NCBI GenBank assembly: GCA_964630265.1
Contig: CAZVRW010000091.1
Span: forward strand, 1 to 9,256
Source of the DNA: CAZBWP01 sp964630265
GTDB taxonomy: Bacteria; Pseudomonadota; Alphaproteobacteria; Rhodospirillales; Defluviicoccaceae
Direction: 5' to 3'
DNA: 9,256 nucleotides
Positions 1-9,256 of the stretch are shown here, in pieces; position 1 is the first letter of the stretch, and every line of letters begins with the position of its first letter. The translations under genes were made by a program, and so were the position numbers. A model generated the notes under the pieces. That model worked only from the letters and a program-made list of their open reading frames with translations. It did not search any database and was not told the DNA's origin.

Positions 1-53
1 ATCGTGCCGACGTTGCAATGCGGCTTCGTCCGCTCAAATTTCGCCTTCGCCAT
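1..53 (-). CDS. tuf: Elongation factor Tu, N-terminal 17 codons (partial)
   Basis: This is the start of a gene cut off by the window edge. From the ATG at 53 it reads MAKAKFERTKPHCNVGT, the characteristic EF-Tu N-terminus just before the GHVDHGKT P-loop, which would lie outside the window. EF-Tu is the GTPase that delivers aminoacyl-tRNA to the ribosomal A site in the cytoplasm. The start follows the fusA stop by 33 bases, with a GGAG at 64-67 placed 10 bases before the ATG, so it should be the last visible member of the rpsL-rpsG-fusA-tuf transcript. The fusA-tuf order is standard for the str operon. Only 17 codons are visible, so integrity cannot be judged. Identification rests on the exact N-terminal signature plus position. 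Confidence 0.93.
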   Translation of the reverse strand, partial: MAKAKFERTKPHCNVGT

Positions 54-86
54 GAGATAAGCGCTCCGTCCTCTTGCGATCCCGAG

Positions 87-2165
87 TTAGCCGGCCAGCC
101 GTTGGCGGACTTCGTCGGACACTTGCTGGGGAACGTCCCCGTACTTCTCGAAATGCATGGTGTACTGCGCGCGCCCCTGGCTCATCGAGCGCAGGGTGTT
201 GACGTAGCCGAACATGGTCGCCAGCGGCACCATGGCGGAGATCACCCGTGCGTTGCCACGCTGGTCCATGCCCGATACCTGTCCGCGACGGCCGTTCAGA
301 TCGCCGATGATGTCGCCCATGTACTCGTCGGGGGTCACCACCTCGACCCGCATGATCGGCTCCAGCAGCTTGGGCCCAGCCTTCTGCATGCCCTCGCGGA
401 ACGCCGCGCGGCTGGCAATCTCGAAGGCGAGAACGCTGGAGTCGACGTCGTGCGACGCCCCGTCGACCAGCGTCGCCTTGAAGTCGATCACCGGGAAGCC
501 GGTGAGAACCCCGGTCTCGCGAGCCAGTTCCAGGCCCTTCTGCACGCCGGGAACGTATTCCCGCGGCACCGAGCCGCCGACGACGGCGCTCTCGAAGTTG
601 AAGCCTTCGCCGGGCGGCAGCGGCTCGAAGCGGATGGTGACGCGCGCGAACTGGCCGGCACCGCCGGTCTGCTTCTTGTGGGTGTAGTCGATCTCCGCGG
701 GCCGCGAGATGGTCTCCCGATAGGCGACCTGCGGCGCGCCGACGTTGGCGTCCACCTTGAATTCCCGCTTCATGCGGTCGACGAGGATCTCCAGGTGCAA
801 CTCACCCATGCCCTTGATCACCGTTTGACCGCTCTCGGCGTCGGAAGCGACGCGGAACGACGGATCCTCGCTCGCCAGCCGGGCCAGCGCCACGCCCATT
901 TTCTCCTGGTCGGCCTTGGTCTTGGGCTCGACCGCGACCTCGATCACCGGCTCCGGGAACTCCATGCGCTCCAGGACAACCTGGTGCTGCGGATCGCACA
1001 GCGTGTCACCGGTTGTCGTGTTCTTCAGGCCGGCGAGGGCGATGATGTCGCCGGCGCGGGCCTCCTTGATGTCTTCTCGGCTGTTGGCGTGCATCAGCAG
1101 CATGCGGCCGACCCGCTCCGGCTTGTCCTTGACCGTGTTGCGAATGGTGGAGCCGCTGGTGATGACGCCCGAGTACACCCGGGTGAACGTCAGGCTGCCG
1201 ACGAACGGGTCCGACATGATTTTGAAGGCGAGGGCGGCGAAGGGCTCGTCGTCGGAACTGTGCCGCGCGATCTCCTGATCGGTGCCGAACTTGATGCCCT
1301 TGATCGGCGGCACGTCGGTGGGCGCCGGCATGAAGTCGACGACGGCATCGAGCAACGGCTGAACGCCCTTGTTCTTGAACGCCGAGCCGCAGAGCACGGG
1401 CACGAAAGTGTTGCTGATGGTCCCGAGCCGCACACAACGGACCAGCGTCTCGACGTCGGGCTCCTCGCCCTCGAGGTACCGCTCCAGCGCCGCCTCGTCC
1501 TGATCGACCACGGCCTCGACCAGCTTCGTCCGATACTCCGCCGCCTGCTCGGCGAACTCCGCCGGAATGTCGCCGACCACGAACTCGGCGCCCAGCGTCT
1601 CGTCCTTCCAGATGATGCTTTTCATGCGGATCAGGTCGATGACGCCGATGAAATCCGCCTCGGCGCCGATCGGCAACTGGGTGACCACCGGATGCGCCCC
1701 CAGCCGGTCGACGATCATCTCGACGCAGCGGTAGAAGTTGGCGCCCATGCGATCCATCTTGTTGACGAAACAGATCCGCGGCACGCCGTATTTGTCCGCC
1801 TGACGCCACACCGTCTCCGATTGCGGCTCGACGCCGGCGACGCCGTCGAACACGGCGACGGCCCCGTCGAGGACACGCAGGCTGCGCTCAACCTCAATGG
1901 TGAAATCCACGTGCCCCGGCGTGTCGATGATGTTGACGTGGTGGTCACGCCACTCGCACGTGGTCGCCGCCGAAGTGATCGTGATGCCGCGCTCTTGCTC
2001 CTGCTCCATCCAGTCCATGGTCGCAGCGCCGTCATGGACCTCACCGATCTTATACGATCGGCCGGTGTAGAACAGGACACGCTCGGTCGTCGTCGTCTTG
2101 CCGGCATCGATGTGCGCCATGATGCCGATGTTGCGGTAGCGTTCGAGCGGAGTGGTGCGGGGCAT
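87..2165 (-). CDS. fusA: Elongation factor G (translocation GTPase)
   Basis: EF-G catalyses GTP-driven movement of tRNA and mRNA after peptide bond formation, and with RRF it splits post-termination ribosomes. The protein has 692 residues, normal for the family. The GTPase domain carries G1 AHIDAGKT (17-24), the switch I stretch RGITIT (59-64), G3 DTPGH (81-85, with His85 as the catalytic histidine), G4 NKMD (135-138) and G5 SAF (261-263). Domain II follows (about 290-400, including the VGSLTFTRVYSG strand region), then domain III with the KGMGELHLEIL motif, domain IV with HKKQTGGAGQFARV and the HDVDSS tip region, and domain V (about 605 onward, GDIIGDLNGRRG, then RSMSQGRAQYTM). The ATG at 2165 gives the expected N-terminus MPRTTPLERYRNIGIMAHID. 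An AAGGA at 2177-2181 lies 11 bases upstream. The stop is TAA. It is 24 bases after rpsG and 33 before tuf, so probably cotranscribed. Features typical of the mitochondrial or EF-G2 paralogues were not seen, so the ordinary housekeeping fusA is the best call. Confidence 0.98.
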   Translation of the reverse strand: MPRTTPLERYRNIGIMAHIDAGKTTTTERVLFYTGRSYKIGEVHDGAATMDWMEQEQERGITITSAATTCEWRDHHVNIIDTPGHVDFTIEVERSLRVLDGAVAVFDGVAGVEPQSETVWRQADKYGVPRICFVNKMDRMGANFYRCVEMIVDRLGAHPVVTQLPIGAEADFIGVIDLIRMKSIIWKDETLGAEFVVGDIPAEFAEQAAEYRTKLVEAVVDQDEAALERYLEGEEPDVETLVRCVRLGTISNTFVPVLCGSAFKNKGVQPLLDAVVDFMPAPTDVPPIKGIKFGTDQEIARHSSDDEPFAALAFKIMSDPFVGSLTFTRVYSGVITSGSTIRNTVKDKPERVGRMLLMHANSREDIKEARAGDIIALAGLKNTTTGDTLCDPQHQVVLERMEFPEPVIEVAVEPKTKADQEKMGVALARLASEDPSFRVASDAESGQTVIKGMGELHLEILVDRMKREFKVDANVGAPQVAYRETISRPAEIDYTHKKQTGGAGQFARVTIRFEPLPPGEGFNFESAVVGGSVPREYVPGVQKGLELARETGVLTGFPVIDFKATLVDGASHDVDSSVLAFEIASRAAFREGMQKAGPKLLEPIMRVEVVTPDEYMGDIIGDLNGRRGQVSGMDQRGNARVISAMVPLATMFGYVNTLRSMSQGRAQYTMHFEKYGDVPQQVSDEVRQRLAG

Positions 2166-2189
2166 GGCCGGACAGGTCCTTTTCCGTCG

Positions 2190-2660
2190 TCACCAGCGAT
2201 AGTGGGAGAAGGCCTTGTTGGCCTCCGCCATGCGATGGGTGTCTTCCCGCTTCTTGATCGCGGCGCCGCGATTGTTGGCCGCATCCATGATCTCGCCGGC
2301 GAGACGCTCGACCATGGTGGTCTCGGAGCGCTTGCGGGCGATGTCGGTCAGCCAGCGAATGGCCAAGGCCAGACGGCGCGCCGGCCGCACCTCGACCGGC
2401 ACCTGATAGGTGGCGCCACCGACCCGGCGAGACCGCACCTCGATCGCCGGCTTGACGTTCTCGATCGCCTCGAGGAAGACGCCGAGTGGCTCCTGGCGGG
2501 TCTTCGCCTGGATCCGGTCGAACGCCCCGTAGAGGATCCGTTCGGCGACCGACTTCTTGCCCTGAAGCATCAGGCCGTTGGCGAACTTGGTGACGGTGAC
2601 GTCACCGTACTTCGGGTCGGGCAGGATCTCGCGGGGTTCCGCGGCATGACGGCGTGACAT
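2190..2660 (-). CDS. rpsG: 30S ribosomal protein S7
   Basis: S7 nucleates assembly of the 30S head on the 3' major domain of 16S rRNA and lines the E site. The 156-residue product begins MSRRHAAEPREILPDPKYGD and contains the family stretch LMLQGKKSVAERILYGAFD (about 30-48). The beta-hairpin region GGATYQVPVEVRPARR is present, as is the C-terminal KREDTHRMAEANKAFSHYRW. Length and ends match the usual bacterial short form. The ATG at 2660 is preceded by AGGAG at 2668-2672 with 7 bases of spacing, and this Shine-Dalgarno overlaps the rpsL TAG stop. The stop is TGA. The gene sits 10 bases after rpsL and 24 before fusA. The rpsL-rpsG spacer is far shorter than in E. coli, where S7 represses its own operon through that spacer, so feedback of the E. 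coli form is unlikely here (inference). Confidence 0.98.
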   Translation of the reverse strand: MSRRHAAEPREILPDPKYGDVTVTKFANGLMLQGKKSVAERILYGAFDRIQAKTRQEPLGVFLEAIENVKPAIEVRSRRVGGATYQVPVEVRPARRLALAIRWLTDIARKRSETTMVERLAGEIMDAANNRGAAIKKREDTHRMAEANKAFSHYRW

Positions 2661-2667
2661 GGCGCGG

Positions 2668-2670
2668 CTC

Positions 2671-2672
<2 letters not shown>
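2668..2672 (-). promoter_or_regulatory. rpsG Shine-Dalgarno overlapping the rpsL stop
   Basis: AGGAG lies 7 bases before the rpsG ATG. Its first two bases are the last two of the rpsL TAG stop codon (2671-2673), so the string reads TAGGAG. A ribosome terminating on rpsL would sit directly on this site, which fits translational coupling or reinitiation of S7 after S12. The coupling is an inference from spacing; the overlap itself is seen. Confidence 0.85.
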
Positions 2673-3042
<370 letters not shown>

Positions 3043-3060
3043 CCGTTTCGTTCCACCCGT

Positions 3061-3081
3061 GCCGGAGGCGTCATGCCCGGC
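3061..3081 (-). other. Hairpin close to the rpsL ribosome binding site
   Basis: On the transcript strand GCCGG (3081-3077) can pair with CCGGC (3065-3061) around an 11-base loop. The stem ends 3 bases before the GGTGGA that serves as the rpsL ribosome binding site. Five GC pairs is short, and in GC-rich DNA such repeats arise by chance, so this is weak by itself. It gains some weight from its position as the last of a series. Confidence 0.25.
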
Positions 3082-3104
3082 GTTGCCCAATACGTCACCC
3101 GTTC

Positions 3105-3122
3105 CCGAAGCCTAGGCTCCGG
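3105..3122 (-). other. Strong hairpin in the rpsL leader
   Basis: The transcript can form CCGGAGC-CTAG-GCTTCGG, a 7-bp stem with one G-U pair and a CUAG tetraloop. It starts 2 bases after the U run at 3131-3125, so it folds right after the possible terminator. It has no U tract of its own. It could be an anchor of a regulatory fold or a stabilising 5' structure. Confidence 0.45.
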
Positions 3123-3124
3123 AC

Positions 3125-3152
3125 AAAAAAACGAAGGCCGACCCGGGGTCGG
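3125..3152 (-). terminator. Terminator-like hairpin with U7 run inside the rpsL leader
   Basis: On the minus strand CCGACC-CCG-GGTCGG (3152-3138) forms a 6-bp all-GC-rich stem with a triloop. After six bases (CCTTCG) come seven consecutive T (3131-3125). This is the only such T run in the spacer. An intrinsic terminator normally has the U run directly at the stem base, so the 6-base offset is a defect. The element lies about 85-110 nt downstream of the predicted start site and upstream of rpsL, the position of an attenuator. It could equally stop read-through from rpoBC. No perfect longer stem reaching the U run was found by eye. Confidence 0.35.
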
Positions 3153-3197
3153 GGCGGCGCCATCAATGTCGCATCCAATTCTCGAGCCGACCGCGTC

Positions 3198-3213
3198 TGA
3201 ACCGCACGGTTCA
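3198..3213 (-). other. Perfect hairpin in the early rpsL leader
   Basis: TGAACC-GTGC-GGTTCA on the minus strand is an exact inverted repeat giving a 6-bp stem with a tetraloop (G-U pairing possible at the ends of the loop). It begins about 22 nt after the predicted transcription start. The symmetry could instead be a protein-binding dyad in the DNA. It has less GC than its surroundings, which makes chance formation a little less likely. Confidence 0.4.
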
Positions 3214-3224
3214 CCACCGATCGC

Positions 3225-3240
3225 CCGCTTGAGAGAGCGG
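3225..3240 (-). other. Short inverted repeat at the predicted transcription start
   Basis: CCGCT and AGCGG flank six pyrimidine-rich bases on the minus strand, directly after the -10 element. The predicted start falls inside the repeat, so the RNA would carry only part of it. It is more likely an operator-like symmetry at the start site, or chance, than an RNA stem. Confidence 0.2.
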
Positions 3241-3241
3241 C

Positions 3242-3270
3242 ATACTAAAAACGCGGACCACCGCCGTCAA
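3242..3270 (-). promoter_or_regulatory. Sigma-70 type promoter for the rpsL-rpsG-fusA-tuf operon
   Basis: On the minus strand TTGACG (3270-3265) is separated by exactly 17 bases from TAGTAT (3247-3242). The -35 box matches 5 of 6 consensus positions and the -10 box 4 of 6. The downstream end of the spacer is T-rich (GTTTT) and the DNA just upstream of the -35 is AT-rich, which contrasts with the GC-rich surroundings. It points toward rpsL, with the start predicted near 3235. The str operon can therefore be transcribed independently of rpoBC. Housekeeping sigma use is inferred from the boxes. Confidence 0.75.
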
Positions 3271-3276
3271 GAAACA

Positions 3277-3293
3277 ATCACAAATTCCGTGAT
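3277..3293 (-). promoter_or_regulatory. Dyad just upstream of the rpsL promoter
   Basis: ATCAC and GTGAT are exact inverted half-sites separated by 7 AT-rich bases. The dyad is centred about 50 bp upstream of the predicted start and ends 6 bases before the -35 box. The place suits an activator site or an AT-rich UP-like element for the polymerase alpha subunit. The half-sites are the reverse orientation of CRP/FNR sites, so those regulators are not suggested. No specific regulator is recognised. Confidence 0.3.
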
Positions 3294-3306
3294 CGCGGCC
3301 GGCCGA

Positions 3307-3325
3307 CGCATGTCGGCGCATGTCG
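3307..3325. repeat. 9-bp direct repeat at 10-bp period upstream of the rpsL promoter
   Basis: CGCATGTCG occurs at 3307-3315 and again at 3317-3325, one base apart, giving a period close to one helical turn. The first copy also takes part in a 6-bp inverted repeat GCCGAC-GCAT-GTCGGC at 3302-3317. The repeat lies roughly 70-90 bp upstream of the predicted start of the str transcript. It may be a site for a protein binding one face of the DNA, or part of the RNA structure after rpoC. Confidence 0.35.
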
Positions 3326-3371
3326 CGCCGCCCGGTTTGGCCCATCGTGCGCCGGCGAGCCGGGCCCGCGA

Positions 3372-3421
3372 CCCGGCCGCCGGGAGTTGGCTCCGGCACG
3401 TCGGTCGCGGGCGCCGGAGCC
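3372..3421 (-). terminator. GC-rich inverted repeats after rpoC, possible 3' end structure
   Basis: GGCTCCGGC (3421-3413) and GCCGGAGCC (3397-3389) are exact 9-bp arms. They extend to 11 bp with one G-U pair around an 11-base loop, starting 22 bases after the rpoC stop. A second smaller stem, CCCGG-CGG-CCGGG, follows at 3384-3372. Neither is followed by a T run, so this is not a canonical intrinsic terminator. It could protect the rpoBC mRNA 3' end, assist factor-dependent termination, or be a pause site. Full termination here is not shown by the sequence. Confidence 0.45.
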
Positions 3422-3443
3422 GATCCGCTATGCAGCCGGTCCG

Positions 3444-7643
<4,200 letters not shown>

Positions 7644-7684
7644 TCTCGAAGTCTCCGTTGCCGCTGCGACCGTACTTCGCCGGG

Positions 7685-9256
<1,572 letters not shown>

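Larger units (their letters stand above)
3043..3235 (-). promoter_or_regulatory. Predicted structured 5' leader of rpsL
   Basis: If transcription starts about 7 bases after the -10 element at 3242-3247, the transcript carries a leader of roughly 193 nt before the rpsL ATG. It contains at least four consecutive hairpins, listed separately: 3198-3213, 3138-3152 with a U run, 3105-3122, and 3061-3081. Only short linkers and the weak rpsL ribosome binding site follow the last one. This leader could act in attenuation, in ribosomal protein feedback or in mRNA stability; which, if any, cannot be told from one sequence. I recall predicted attenuators upstream of rpsL in Pseudomonas and Rickettsiales in Rfam, but could not check resemblance. 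Confidence 0.45.

Noticed and set aside
18..2657. Open frame of 879 codons on the plus strand opposite fusA and rpsG
   Set aside because: It has the same codon-mirror effect: it runs in register with fusA and rpsG and ends at the TCA serine codon 2 of rpsG. No ribosome binding site or recognisable domain supports it.
3043..3090. Longer S12 starting at an in-frame TTG at 3090
   Set aside because: S12 proteins start MPTINQLV, and the 16 extra residues are not a family feature. The ATG at 3042 has a plausible, if weak, ribosome binding site.

Overview
The window holds the end of the RNA polymerase operon followed by the str (ribosomal protein and elongation factor) operon, all on the minus strand. 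In transcription order these are rpoB (C-terminal part, cut by the window end), rpoC, a 401-base spacer, rpsL, rpsG, fusA and the first 17 codons of tuf (cut by the window start). All proteins match their families over their full visible length, with no frameshift or missing key residue. There are no mobile elements, CRISPR arrays or tRNA/rRNA genes.

The DNA is GC-rich, and codons whose reverse complements are stops (TTA, CTA, TCA) are almost absent. EF-Tu begins MAKAKFERTKPHCNVGT, S12 has 123 residues, and RpoC carries a proteobacterial-type trigger-loop insertion. Together with the gene order, this points to an alphaproteobacterium, plausibly of the Rhodospirillales type. That placement is inferred from remembered protein sequences and was not tested by alignment.

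Layout: 9256-7685 rpoB; 41-base gap; 7643-3444 rpoC; 3443-3043 spacer; 3042-2671 rpsL; 10-base gap; 2660-2190 rpsG; 24-base gap; 2165-87 fusA; 33-base gap; 53-1 tuf. Beta and beta-prime build the RNA polymerase active site. S12 and S7 are 30S subunit proteins of the decoding centre and head. EF-G and EF-Tu are the elongation GTPases.

The spacer 3043-3443 is the only part that is not routine. It has a GC-rich inverted repeat just after rpoC and a 9-bp direct repeat at a 10-bp period. A dyad lies next to a good sigma-70 type promoter (TTGACG, 17 bp, TAGTAT). The inferred rpsL leader is about 190 nt and has several consecutive hairpins, one of them followed by a run of seven U. This looks like a structured, possibly attenuating, leader for the str operon. 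I found no clearly new biological system. The leader is the best candidate for a second look.
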